DNA from: Bin5 sp965232575
GTDB lineage: Bacteria > Chloroflexota > Anaerolineae > Caldilineales > Caldilineaceae
Reading direction: 5' to 3'
Length of the DNA: 64,000 bases
NCBI GenBank assembly: GCA_965232575.1
Contig: CBDDPZ010000008.1
Span: 310,001-374,000, forward strand
In this document: positions 47,339 to 56,457 of the stretch, piece by piece
Numbering within the stretch: position 1 is the first letter of the stretch
How the letters are laid out: the number at the start of each line of letters is the position of its first letter
The notes under the pieces: generated by a model
The model's database searches: none
Told to the model about the DNA's origin: nothing
Seen by the model: the letters and a program-made list of their open reading frames with translations, nothing else
Translations under genes and position numbers: made by a program

Positions 47339-48316
47339 TCACCGCTCCTCTTGACCATCCTCAAACAGCCAACATCTTGCCATTTGACCATCGGCCGGTT
47401 CGAAGGCCGGCGGGCTCTCGCGCGCACACTGTTCGAAAACCAGAGGGCAGCGCGGGTGGAAACGGCAGCCCGCAGGCGGCTCACGCAGGTCCGGCGGGGC
47501 GCCGGGGATGAATTGCGGGGTCGTGTCGGTGTGGAGCCGGGGGATGCTGGCCAGAAGCCGCTGTGTATAGGGGTGGCTGGGGTGCAGCAGCACCTGCTCG
47601 GCGCTGCCGATCTCGACGATCTCTCCGGCATAGACAACGGCCAGATCGTCGCACACATCGCTCGCCAGAGCGATGTCATGGGTGATAAAGATGATGGCCA
47701 GGTTCAACTCCTGCTTCAGCCGTTTGAGCAGGTTGGTGATCTGGGTCTGAACGCTGGCGTCAAGGGCCGAAGTCGGCTCATCCATGATCATCAGGGACGG
47801 CTTGAGGATCAGGGCGGCCGCGATCATGGCGCGCTGCTTCATGCCGCCGCTCAGTTCGTGGGGATAACGAACATAGACGTCGGCGGGCAGCCCCACATAG
47901 GCCAACAACTCCAGGGCGCGGGCGCGGGCCTCCCGTTTGGCGGCGTGTCCGCTCACCACGAGCGGTTCGATGATCTGCTCCCCCACGCGCAGAACAGGGT
48001 TAAAGCCGTTCTGCGCGCCTTGCGGCACCAGGGCCAGCTTGCGCCAGCGCACCTCCTGTCGAAAACGGTCGTCCGTCATGGCGAGCAACTCCTGCCCATC
48101 CAACCGGATTTCGCCGTCATAGCGGGCCACGTTTGAAGGCAGCATACGCATGATGGCGAGGGCGAGCGAGGATTTGCCGCTGCCGGATTCGCCTACGAGA
48201 CCGAGGGCGGAGCCGCCGCTGGCAAGGGAAAAGGAGACGTTGTCCACGGCGCGCACCGGTCCGGCCCGGTCGGCATAGTGGAAGGTGAGATCGCGGACGT
48301 CGAGAAGCGATGTCAT
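47339..48316 (-). CDS. peptide-type ABC transporter ATP-binding protein (DppD/OppD-like)
   Basis: 325 residues. Walker A GESGSGKSS, signature LSGGMKQRAMIAAAL, Walker B LMIMDEPTSALD and the H-loop in FITHDIA are complete. The C-terminal oligopeptide-transporter extension has GCRFHPRCPL and a late Cys (CWLF), the four-Cys Fe-S-like pattern of this family. It is the last gene of the operon; its ATG overlaps the permease stop (ATGA). The substrate is not known. Confidence 0.95.
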   Translation of the reverse strand: MTSLLDVRDLTFHYADRAGPVRAVDNVSFSLASGGSALGLVGESGSGKSSLALAIMRMLPSNVARYDGEIRLDGQELLAMTDDRFRQEVRWRKLALVPQGAQNGFNPVLRVGEQIIEPLVVSGHAAKREARARALELLAYVGLPADVYVRYPHELSGGMKQRAMIAAALILKPSLMIMDEPTSALDASVQTQITNLLKRLKQELNLAIIFITHDIALASDVCDDLAVVYAGEIVEIGSAEQVLLHPSHPYTQRLLASIPRLHTDTTPQFIPGAPPDLREPPAGCRFHPRCPLVFEQCARESPPAFEPADGQMARCWLFEDGQEER

Positions 48317-49749
48317 GACGCCGGTTGCCTCAGGCGCGGATTCACGATCGGCTCAATTCCCAACGCCAGCAACATGAAGGTGAGGGCAGTGAGAACGATG
48401 CAGAGGCCGGGAGGCACGATCCACCACCAGTAGCCGACATAGATGCCCCCAGTGCGGAAGCCGGTCTCCAGTATCTGTCCCCACGTTGGGATGGAGGGAT
48501 CGCCGAGGCCGAGAAAGCTGAGGCCCGCCTCGGCCAGAATCGCGGAGGGAGCGGCGAAGATGAGCTGGGCGAGGACATAGGGCGTGATCTGGGGGAGGAT
48601 ATGGCGGAACATCACCCGCCGCCGCGACGCGCCCAGGCTCTGGATCGCCTCGATCAGCTGGTTGGTGCGCATGTGGAGGACCATGCTGCGGACCTGTATG
48701 GTCAGGCCCGGCCAGCCGAAGGCGACGAGGATGAAAATGATCATCCACAGGCTGGGACCGATGATGAAGAGCATGAAGATGAGCAGCGGCAGCACCGGCA
48801 CGTTGGCGACGATGTCGGAGATGCGCTGGATTGTGATGTCGGCGCGGCCGCCCAGGTAGCCGCTGGCGATGCCCAGCGTTGTGCCGATCGCGGTGGACAT
48901 CAGGGCGGCGATGACGCCGATGAAGAGCGCGACGGGGAGGCCGAACAGCAGGCCCCGGGCCAGGTCTCTGCCCAGACTATCGGTGCCCATCAGGCCGAAT
49001 ACGGCGCCGCCCACGACGAAGCGCACCCTCCCCACGCTGTCGCCCTCCGCCCGCAGTGCAGCCTGGACGATGATCTCATAGTCGCCGGTCAGAGGCGCGA
49101 ACGCTTCGTCGGAATTGCCGGCAGGCACGCCAAAGAGGATACGATCTACGCGTCCGCCGATCTGCGCGCCGTCCAGGCGCAGGTCGAACTCGTCGGCAAG
49201 GAAATTCTGCGCCGCGATCACGGTTGCTTCGTCGGTGCTCAGTTGCACGCGCAGCGGTGTTTGAGCGTAGCGCTGGAACGGACCGCTCTCGTCTTCGCGG
49301 GGTCCGCGCACCGTGTGGCGGTAGATGCGCAGCTGTTTGCCGTCCGGCCGTTTGAGCGAGATCAACACCAGGGGCGGCCGCTCGGCATAGTTGACGTCGG
49401 CGAGGGTAACGGCCAAGAAGGTCGGCGGGTGAGAAGAGGCATAGGTCAGGGGAAAACGCCAGCTATGGACCGGTCCGCTGCGGGCCATCTGCACGGTGTG
49501 CGGCTCCGTGCCCTCAAAGACATGGTGGAGAGGCCCGGCCTCCCGGCGCAATGAGTTGGTCCAGGCCGGCGGCACCGCTTTGGGGTTATCGACCCAGACG
49601 ACGGGATTGCTCCACTGGCTCTCGCCGAAATCGAGTGGAAAAGCGAGCAACACATAGAAAGCCACCACGATCAGCAGGCACATCAGGCTGGCGCCGCCGA
49701 AGCCCGGCCCGCTGCGCAGCAGCTCCCGCAAGGCGTTGGCCCTGCTCAC
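48313..49749 (-). CDS. ABC transporter permease (DppC-like) with large extracytoplasmic domain
   Basis: 478 residues, against about 300 for DppC. The first membrane helix (about 22-38) is followed by some 200 residues of beta-rich soluble sequence before the transport core begins (FGLMGTDSLGRDLARGLLFG at about 250). The core has the EAA loop ATPase contact (EAIQSLGASRRRVMFRHILPQ). The outer domain may dock the anchored substrate-binding protein. It couples to the ATPase gene by a 4-bp overlap. Confidence 0.92.
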   Translation of the reverse strand: MSRANALRELLRSGPGFGGASLMCLLIVVAFYVLLAFPLDFGESQWSNPVVWVDNPKAVPPAWTNSLRREAGPLHHVFEGTEPHTVQMARSGPVHSWRFPLTYASSHPPTFLAVTLADVNYAERPPLVLISLKRPDGKQLRIYRHTVRGPREDESGPFQRYAQTPLRVQLSTDEATVIAAQNFLADEFDLRLDGAQIGGRVDRILFGVPAGNSDEAFAPLTGDYEIIVQAALRAEGDSVGRVRFVVGGAVFGLMGTDSLGRDLARGLLFGLPVALFIGVIAALMSTAIGTTLGIASGYLGGRADITIQRISDIVANVPVLPLLIFMLFIIGPSLWMIIFILVAFGWPGLTIQVRSMVLHMRTNQLIEAIQSLGASRRRVMFRHILPQITPYVLAQLIFAAPSAILAEAGLSFLGLGDPSIPTWGQILETGFRTGGIYVGYWWWIVPPGLCIVLTALTFMLLALGIEPIVNPRLRQPAS

Positions 49750-49822
49750 GTCATTTTCCTCCTCGCGCCGGTCTTTGCTCGGGACCCAGAAGACGCCCCG
49801 ACCGCAATGCTGCCGTTCGGCA

Positions 49823-50878
49823 TCAGTCTGTGTACCTCACACGAGGATCGAGAAAGACGTATAGGGCTTCCAACACGATGCGGATCACGACGTACATCAG
49901 CGTGAAGATGAAGGTGAGGGCCACGATGACGTTTTCATCGGGCGTGCCGGCGAGGGCATCGTAATAGAGCCGGCCCATGCCCTGCCAGTTAAAGACGGTC
50001 TCCACCAGGATCGAGCCTGATAGTGATCCGGCTAGGCCGAACATGAGGCCGGTGACGATCGGCGGGGCGGCCACCCGCAGAATGTGACGGAGGCGCACGC
50101 GGCTTTCGGGCAGACCCTTGGCGCGGGCGATCTTGACGTGGTCCTCCTGGGCGATATTGAGTGTGATGGTGCGAATCGAGTAGATCGACGGCCCGAAGCT
50201 GACGAGGACGAGGGTAATCACCGGCAGCAGAGCATGGGATACGAGATCGAAAAAACGGGGCAGAGGCTGGGTAGGCGGCGGCGTGCTGTACATGCCGCCG
50301 GAAGGGAGGATTCGCAGCTGGATTGAGAGAACCAGAATCAACAGTATGCCGATCCACCAGGTGGGAACGGCAAAGGAAACGGCCGCAAAGCCGGAGACAA
50401 AACGATCCAGCCAGGAACCCTGGCGGGTGGCAAGATAGGCGCCGGCGATGATGCCGATGGTGGCGGTGATGATCAGAGATGTGGTGAGCAGGAGCATGGA
50501 GTTGGGCACACGCTCTGTCACGATGTCGAAGACGCGGTTGCTGCCGTCGAAGCTGCGCAGCGTGCGGGCTTCGCCGAGGTCGAGGGTCAATACCCGCAAC
50601 ACGGTGCGGGGGAGGCGGTAGTACCAGGGCGTGCGCAACCCATAGAAGATCTCCAACTCCTCGCGGCGCTTCTCCAGCACCTTTTCCATCTCTTCAGGGT
50701 CGCGGATGGTCTCGGCCAGCGCGGTTCGCTCGGCGCGCAGCTGCTCTCCTATTGTGGCAGCAAGAATGCGGTCGGAGAAACCGGTCAGGCCCAGCGTCAG
50801 CACCAGCATGAGCAGGACGACGAAGAAGACCCCGACCATGGTGAGGGCGCGGACGAGGAGAGGACGAAGGAGTGACAT
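49823..50878 (-). CDS. ABC transporter permease (DppB-like)
   Basis: 351 residues. One N-terminal helix, a soluble charged segment (about 40-100, helical, Glu/Arg-rich) and five further helices are seen, with the EAA loop (KIARAKGLPESRVRLRHILR). The YGLRTPWYYRL part matches the usual DppB N-terminal region. It pairs with the DppC-like permease, 73 bp downstream. Confidence 0.93.
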   Translation of the reverse strand: MSLLRPLLVRALTMVGVFFVVLLMLVLTLGLTGFSDRILAATIGEQLRAERTALAETIRDPEEMEKVLEKRREELEIFYGLRTPWYYRLPRTVLRVLTLDLGEARTLRSFDGSNRVFDIVTERVPNSMLLLTTSLIITATIGIIAGAYLATRQGSWLDRFVSGFAAVSFAVPTWWIGILLILVLSIQLRILPSGGMYSTPPPTQPLPRFFDLVSHALLPVITLVLVSFGPSIYSIRTITLNIAQEDHVKIARAKGLPESRVRLRHILRVAAPPIVTGLMFGLAGSLSGSILVETVFNWQGMGRLYYDALAGTPDENVIVALTFIFTLMYVVIRIVLEALYVFLDPRVRYTD

Positions 50879-50879
50879 T

Positions 50880-50960
50880 ACAGCAGAGGTCAGTGGTTAT
50901 AGTGGACAGTGGTTAGTGCGAGGCTGCAATACACACTTCCACTATCCACCGTCCACTGCA
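50880..50960. repeat. intergenic GTGGAYAGTGG-type inverted repeat
   Basis: AGTGGACAGTGG near 50900 and CCACTATCCACCGTCCACTG near 50940 can pair imperfectly. Similar words recur near 63213-63241. They may be remnants of a dispersed short repeat. Confidence 0.4.
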
Positions 50961-50961
50961 G

Positions 50962-53724
50962 TTAACGTCTCCGGCGTGCGAGCAGAATGCCGCCTAAGAC
51001 GATGATGATGACCACGGCGCCGACAACTGCGTTCACCGGCAGACCGCCGGCCGGTTCGGATTCAACCGCTTCAGACTCAGACGCGGCGCTCTCCGTATCC
51101 GATTCTGAAGCGGTTTCTGTATCGGATTCCGTGTCGGACTCTTCTGTATCGGACTCTGCTTCGGTTTCAGTCGCGGTTTCCGATTCGCTCTCTTCCTCGT
51201 CGGCTGCGGCCTCGGACGAACCCTCATCCGAGTCGGAAGTTGAAGCTCCCTCTGTTTCTGAGGACTCTGATTCCTCCGCTGCCGGCTCCTCCTCGATGAT
51301 GGCGATATCGGCTTCCAGCTCGACGCGCCGCTCCGCCATGCGGGCCAGCTCATCGCTGTATGCAACCAGCACCAGTTCGTAGATCCCCAACTCCAACTCG
51401 TTCGTGGTGTCGGCGGTCAACCTGATCGCAAACCAGTTGGCGTCCAGGGTGTCGGCATCGCCCTGCTGGATGATCTCCCCGCTGGCTGTGTCGATCAGCA
51501 GATAGCGCAGGGACAGATTGCCAGGCCCGTCCAGCGTCAAGGTAACTTCATAGTCGGCGCCCAACTCGATCGGCAGCGCCTCGATCTCGGTATATTCGAT
51601 CAGATCCGGCAGCCCGCGGTAGAGATCGCTGGCTGTGAAAGGGTAGTTCTCGTCACGAAAGGCGACCAGTTCGGCGAATTGGGCCGGTGGATCATAACGC
51701 TCCAACATGAAGGGACCGTTGCTGATCACCATGTGACCTTTCTCGTCAAACCAGTCGAGCACAGCCGTATAGCGTTCCACGCCCTCTTCGCTGCTAGTGA
51801 GGACCGTTTCACCATCGGCAGAGGGCAGGGTGAACACATTTGTGGGGATGGTCTCTGCCCGGCGCAGGTCCAATATGGCCTTGCGCACGAGGCGGGCATC
51901 CCGATCCAGCACCAGGCTGATCCATGGCACGTTGTAGCGGGCGGCAGCGGTGTCGCTATAAGCAGCCCGCCGCTGGCTGAATACCAGCTCATCCAGCGCA
52001 TAGAGCATCTCCCAAGGGGTACTCAACCCGGCGGGGATGCCGTAGGACGCGATGTAATTCTGCTCAAAATGCCAGAAGTCCACGTAGGCTTCGATGCGAT
52101 TTTCATCCAACACGCGGTAACCCTTGATCGTTTCCAGGAAAGGGCGCGCGGTCGTAGCGATGACCGTTTCGATCTTGGCTTTATCTGGATTGTAGGAAAG
52201 GTCGAAGCCCTGGTAGATCGAGTAAAGCACGTCGGCCATGCTGATCGGCTGGCCATGATGCCACGGGGCCTGGAAGTACTTGCTGTAGTCGTAGACCACC
52301 CTGCTGGTAGCGGTCACATCTTCACCCACGTTCGTCCACCGGCCCCGCTGCGCGTTCCACATGATGGCGTCGGCCGGCACATCCAACGTACCCTCCGGCC
52401 CGGCCGTCTCGACCTCATAGCCGATACGGAAGGGCGCCGGGATGCCGGTAAAGGGGTCATTCCAGACGGCCGGATCCTGCAGCTGCCGCCAGATGTCGTT
52501 GCTGTAGACATCGCCCAAGCCGCCGACCGGGTTCCAGGTTGTGCGTTCGGTCCACACCCACAGATGGCCCACGGTCAGTTCGTCGCTGTCGGCTTTGTAA
52601 GCCGAGCGCAGGCTCCACAGCCCGCGCGGTCCTGCGGCCAGGTCCTGAGTTATGCCCTCGACGCCGGCCTGCACGGGGAAAGCGTTCATGACGGTGGCGA
52701 TCCAGATGCGGACCGACTCGTCGAGGCCGATGCGGGTCATTTCGCGATACATGTCGTCACGCTCGGCCTGGTTGGCGAAATCGCCCTTAAAGAGCCGCTC
52801 GCCCAGTTCGTCCAGATCTTCGTTTTCGTAGTGCCAGAAGCCGACCTCTTTCCAGCCGGGCATGTTCCCCAGCCAGGGCGCATAGAAGGAGTTTATGCCG
52901 CCGAAATCGTAGCGGTTGGGCGCGCCGCGGCCCCAGCCCTCGGTGTAGAGATGCCATTCAAACTGGGCCGGGTCGGTGGCATAGACGGTCTGGATGGCAG
53001 GCGCAAAGGTCTGGCGATTGGCCGCGACGGCAAACCCGGCGTCCTGCAGGGCCGATCGAATCAGATCGCCCACCTCGCGGCGCTCGTCCTCCACGCGCAT
53101 GATGAATTTCAGACGGATCGGCTGCTCGTTGAAGTGCCACACATCATCGACCAACTCGGCGCCGGCCTCGGTCATAGCATCGGCGATCAGTTGGCGGGCG
53201 TATTCGGGATCGTAGTCCAGATCCGCCTGCTGGATCACGTCGAAGACGGTCAGATAGTCGAAATCTGTAGAGGCCACGTTGGTGTACATCGGCGCCGCCT
53301 GGCCCTGATAGATCTCCCGGGTAACAAATTCCCGGTCGATCAGGCGCTGCATGGCCTGCCGCACCTCTTTGATCGAAAAGGGGTTCAATCTTCCTTCGGG
53401 CGCCGGCGCCGGGTTGAGAATCAACGAAATGGTGCTGGCCGGGGCTTCATAGAGTTGGATGCCCTCCTTGTCGCGCAGCTCGCGGGCCGCGGCAATCTTC
53501 AGATTGAAGTAGTAGAGGTCCATCTCACCGGCTTCCAGATCCAGCGGAGCGCGGTCCACGTTGAACGCTTTGAAGTAGAGCCGCTCGACCGCGGGCCCGG
53601 GTTCCTCATGAGGGGGACTGTATTGGGCCAGGGCGGAGGAGGAAAGACCGATTATGATCGCCAGGCTGATCGGGACGACTTTGAGCAGCCATGCTGGAAT
53701 TTTGGTCGACCTAGTCGTATTCAT
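50962..53724 (-). CDS. membrane-anchored family 5 substrate-binding protein, apparently circularly permuted
   Basis: 920 residues from ATG 53724 (AAGGA 9 nt upstream; an open frame to 53811 lacks a site). A signal peptide ends near ALA at about 33. The first module (about 45-390) reads like the second half of peptide-binding proteins: GEMDLYYF, then SIKEVRQAMQRLIDREF and YDPEYARQLIADAMTEAG. The second module (about 398-715) reads like the first half: TTWNPVGGLGDVYSND, then WHHGQPISMADVLYSIY (about 487), then NGPFMLERYDP (about 670). The hinge-strand sequence occurs at both ends of the pair (AVERLYFK; DLIEYTEI). A beta domain (about 715-805), a Glu/Ser-rich stalk (about 810-890) and a C-terminal membrane helix with Arg tail follow. 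Confidence 0.85.
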   Translation of the reverse strand: MNTTRSTKIPAWLLKVVPISLAIIIGLSSSALAQYSPPHEEPGPAVERLYFKAFNVDRAPLDLEAGEMDLYYFNLKIAAARELRDKEGIQLYEAPASTISLILNPAPAPEGRLNPFSIKEVRQAMQRLIDREFVTREIYQGQAAPMYTNVASTDFDYLTVFDVIQQADLDYDPEYARQLIADAMTEAGAELVDDVWHFNEQPIRLKFIMRVEDERREVGDLIRSALQDAGFAVAANRQTFAPAIQTVYATDPAQFEWHLYTEGWGRGAPNRYDFGGINSFYAPWLGNMPGWKEVGFWHYENEDLDELGERLFKGDFANQAERDDMYREMTRIGLDESVRIWIATVMNAFPVQAGVEGITQDLAAGPRGLWSLRSAYKADSDELTVGHLWVWTERTTWNPVGGLGDVYSNDIWRQLQDPAVWNDPFTGIPAPFRIGYEVETAGPEGTLDVPADAIMWNAQRGRWTNVGEDVTATSRVVYDYSKYFQAPWHHGQPISMADVLYSIYQGFDLSYNPDKAKIETVIATTARPFLETIKGYRVLDENRIEAYVDFWHFEQNYIASYGIPAGLSTPWEMLYALDELVFSQRRAAYSDTAAARYNVPWISLVLDRDARLVRKAILDLRRAETIPTNVFTLPSADGETVLTSSEEGVERYTAVLDWFDEKGHMVISNGPFMLERYDPPAQFAELVAFRDENYPFTASDLYRGLPDLIEYTEIEALPIELGADYEVTLTLDGPGNLSLRYLLIDTASGEIIQQGDADTLDANWFAIRLTADTTNELELGIYELVLVAYSDELARMAERRVELEADIAIIEEEPAAEESESSETEGASTSDSDEGSSEAAADEEESESETATETEAESDTEESDTESDTETASESDTESAASESEAVESEPAGGLPVNAVVGAVVIIIVLGGILLARRRR

Positions 53725-53841
53725 AGTGCAAATCCTTTTGCCAACACCCGCGGCCAGTGGCCACCTGGGTTGCCGCCCGCCACCGACCTCTTTGAGGCGT
53801 TTGGCAACCAAAGCGGCCGCGATCTACTTACCGCTGACAGC

Positions 53842-56223
53842 TCATCCAGTTCGCTTACGGAACGAAACCCACAGCAGACCAAGCGCGATGCCGATGCCGA
53901 CGCCGCCGACCACCGGCCAGGCCGCGCTTCCCCCGGGTACGGCGGTTGTGGCGAGTGCCGTAGTTGCCGGCACGCTCTCGACCGCGACCTGGCGCGAAGC
54001 AGGCGTCAGACCGGCTCGCGTTGCCGTTGAGTTCAACTGTTCCAACTTCTCATCCAGAGCATCCAGCTTCTCTTCCAGATCCTGGACATTGTCGAAGCCG
54101 AACTCCATATAGAATGATGTGGAGGCGAAGTTGCCCGATTCGTCGACCAACGTCACCCGATGGGCGCCTTCACCGGAGATGGGAACGAAGATCTGCTGTG
54201 TATAGCGCCCGAGCTTGTCGGTGCGGCCGGATGCGGCGTTGGCGCCACCGACAAGCAGGTAGATATCCATATCCGATTGGAAGCCGTGCCCCTGGACCGT
54301 GATGGTCTCGCCGGCAGCCCCCGCGTCGGGGCTGATGAAGATTTCGGGGCGGGCGATGGCGCGCTGGCGGCTGAAACCGATCTTCTGGTTGATGGGGCCA
54401 AACTCGCCGAGCCGGGTATCGGCCCACACCAGATAGGCGTCGTTCTCGCTGGCGGCGATAGAGAAATAGTCGCCCAGGAACAGCCCTCTGGGAAAGCCTT
54501 TATTGGGATTGGAGGGGAAGTCGGTCACGCGCGTGTCGCCTACTTTAAGGTCAAGCTCTTCCAGTTCAAACCCCCAGGTCTCGCCCTGATCTTCGGAACG
54601 GGTATAGTAGATATGGTAGCGGGTCTGGACGGGGTCGTCGCGCATATCACCCCACATGAGATGGATGACGCCATCCGGCCCGACGTCCATGGCCGGGAAA
54701 AACTGAACGGCGTCGGTCTCATCGGTGTTGATGCGTACGGGCCGCGACCAGCGGTCTCCGCCGTTGAGTGAGCGGATGAAGTATACGTCGCCTTCGTCGA
54801 GCGGGTTGTTCGCCGGCAGAGCGACATAGGCTACATAGAGTTCATCTTCAGGCCCTACCGATACTTTGGGAAAGGCGGACGCCCAATAGCGGAAGTAGGC
54901 GTTACGGGGTCGGAACCCCGGCTCGAGGAATCGGGCGATACGCTTGGGCTCGCCAAAGGTTTCGCCGCCGTCTTCAGACTTGGACATATAGAATTCGGCG
55001 AGGCCTTTCATGCTCTCGTCGTCAGTGCTGTCAATCCAGGTTACGTAGAGAGTACCTTTGGAATCGACGACGGGGAAGGGGCCCTGCACGACCCGCTTGG
55101 TGCCAATCGCGTTCGACTGGCCTTCGGTGTCGTCGATCTCGCCATAGGTGCGCTTTACGGTCGGACCGACCGGGACGGGATCGGACCAGGTCACACCCTG
55201 GTCGAGCGAGTAGGCCAGCATCGGCGTGGTCTGTACCTCGGGCGCGCCCAGGGTTGGGAGCTCGCCGATGTAAAGGATGTCGTAGATGGTATTAAATTCG
55301 ACAAATGTGACATAGACCACCGTTTGGTCTTCAATCGTGGGATGGGGGCCTGTGGTCAGCCAGGGTTTGTCGAGGAAGCTGAGGCTTACTGTGCCGCGTA
55401 TGCGTCCGGTGGGGTCAAGCACGGCGTCGGATTCGACGTCGCTGCGGGCGCTGTCGACCGGCTCTTCCCAGACGAAGCCGCCGTCTTTCGACGTCGAGAC
55501 GGCGATCGAGGAAACGAGGGCAAAGCCGGTGGCATTGCCGACAGAGTACTCCTTGATGCCGATAGAGATCGAGGCCATGTAGACATTGCCGTCACTATCG
55601 AACTCCACCACCGGGTCGCCGCCGGAGACGCGATCTTTGCGCAGGTATTTGATCTGCTGCGGCCCCTCCCAATTCACCCCGCCGTCAATGCTCACGTAGG
55701 CAGAGTTGTTGGGGAAGTTGTAGTCAATCAGACCCAAAACCAGGTGATCGGGATCATGCGGGTTGACGGCGATATCCGGCTCGGTCTGCAAGGGTGTGTT
55801 GCTGAAATCCCGGGTCACCAGCAGGTCGCGGCTGAACGCAGGCGCTGGATCGCGGTAGGGCACGAGGATGCCCGGCCCTGCCGACTGCAGCAGGGGAGTA
55901 TCTGTTCCGCTGCTGGGCAGACTGGACAGATTCTGACGGTCGAGCGTGTTCCAGCCGGGCCGGTCGATGAATATCCGGTTGTCCACACCCTGAGCCATGA
56001 GCCATGCAGGCCCGGATAGCACATCCTGGATTGGATTCATGGCATCTTGGATATCGACCGGATTCTTGCTGATCTTGCCGCGTGTCGGCAGTTGCGGCAC
56101 CGGCATCTGCGCCGCTGCCGGCAGCGGCATTGCCAGCAGGACGACGACCAAAAACAGCAGCAAGACTCGAAGGTCCAACCGGAGGCCGCTGCCAGGCCGA
56201 CTGATCTTGAATAATCTATCCAT
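53842..56223 (-). CDS. exported BNR/Asp-box beta-propeller protein with C-terminal anchor
   Basis: 793 residues. A signal sequence ends near AAA-Q (about 40). Six Asp boxes recur roughly every 65-75 residues: SIDGGVNW (about 180), SKDGGFVW, SLDQGVTW, SEDGGETF, SLNGGDRW and SEDQGETW (about 545), the sialidase/BNR propeller pattern. No FRIP arginine motif was found, so sialidase activity is doubtful. An IPT-like domain (RPEIFISPDAGAAGETITVQGHGF), a short coiled coil and a membrane helix close the protein. It sits inside the transporter operon, so binding of a surface polymer or glycan for the transporter is an inference. Confidence 0.8.
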   Translation of the reverse strand: MDRLFKISRPGSGLRLDLRVLLLFLVVVLLAMPLPAAAQMPVPQLPTRGKISKNPVDIQDAMNPIQDVLSGPAWLMAQGVDNRIFIDRPGWNTLDRQNLSSLPSSGTDTPLLQSAGPGILVPYRDPAPAFSRDLLVTRDFSNTPLQTEPDIAVNPHDPDHLVLGLIDYNFPNNSAYVSIDGGVNWEGPQQIKYLRKDRVSGGDPVVEFDSDGNVYMASISIGIKEYSVGNATGFALVSSIAVSTSKDGGFVWEEPVDSARSDVESDAVLDPTGRIRGTVSLSFLDKPWLTTGPHPTIEDQTVVYVTFVEFNTIYDILYIGELPTLGAPEVQTTPMLAYSLDQGVTWSDPVPVGPTVKRTYGEIDDTEGQSNAIGTKRVVQGPFPVVDSKGTLYVTWIDSTDDESMKGLAEFYMSKSEDGGETFGEPKRIARFLEPGFRPRNAYFRYWASAFPKVSVGPEDELYVAYVALPANNPLDEGDVYFIRSLNGGDRWSRPVRINTDETDAVQFFPAMDVGPDGVIHLMWGDMRDDPVQTRYHIYYTRSEDQGETWGFELEELDLKVGDTRVTDFPSNPNKGFPRGLFLGDYFSIAASENDAYLVWADTRLGEFGPINQKIGFSRQRAIARPEIFISPDAGAAGETITVQGHGFQSDMDIYLLVGGANAASGRTDKLGRYTQQIFVPISGEGAHRVTLVDESGNFASTSFYMEFGFDNVQDLEEKLDALDEKLEQLNSTATRAGLTPASRQVAVESVPATTALATTAVPGGSAAWPVVGGVGIGIALGLLWVSFRKRTG

Positions 56224-56422
56224 GGGATACGGATCTCCTTATGTATACGTTAAACGCCAGCGGCGACGCAGCCGCTAGCGATCCTTTCTCCAGAGCGCTT
56301 TTCCGTCGTCGCCGCTCCCGTCTTTGGGCAGTTTACGGCGGCGGTGCAGGGGGGCGAAAGATTGTCCGTTTTGGTGACGGTCAGCCTGAAATTGGATTTC
56401 AAGGGTACGGGCATCAAATGAT

Positions 56423-56457
56423 ATTATAATACCAAAATTGCGTTCTCAATTTTGGTA
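56423..56457 (-). promoter_or_regulatory. palindrome and promoter-like site between ATPase F and the BNR gene
   Basis: TACCAAAATTG (56430-56440) and CAATTTTGGTA (56447-56457) form a perfect 11-bp inverted repeat with a 6-bp centre. TATAAT on the - strand (56428-56423) lies next to it, and TTGAGA within the palindrome is 15 bp upstream. It overlaps the stop codon of the ATPase gene. It may be an operator or a terminator; the T-tail is poor. The 222-bp gap holds nothing else clear. Confidence 0.45.

Noticed and set aside
53842..56223. Annotation as a true sialidase
   Set aside because: Asp boxes are present but the FRIP-type arginine motif and catalytic set were not found.
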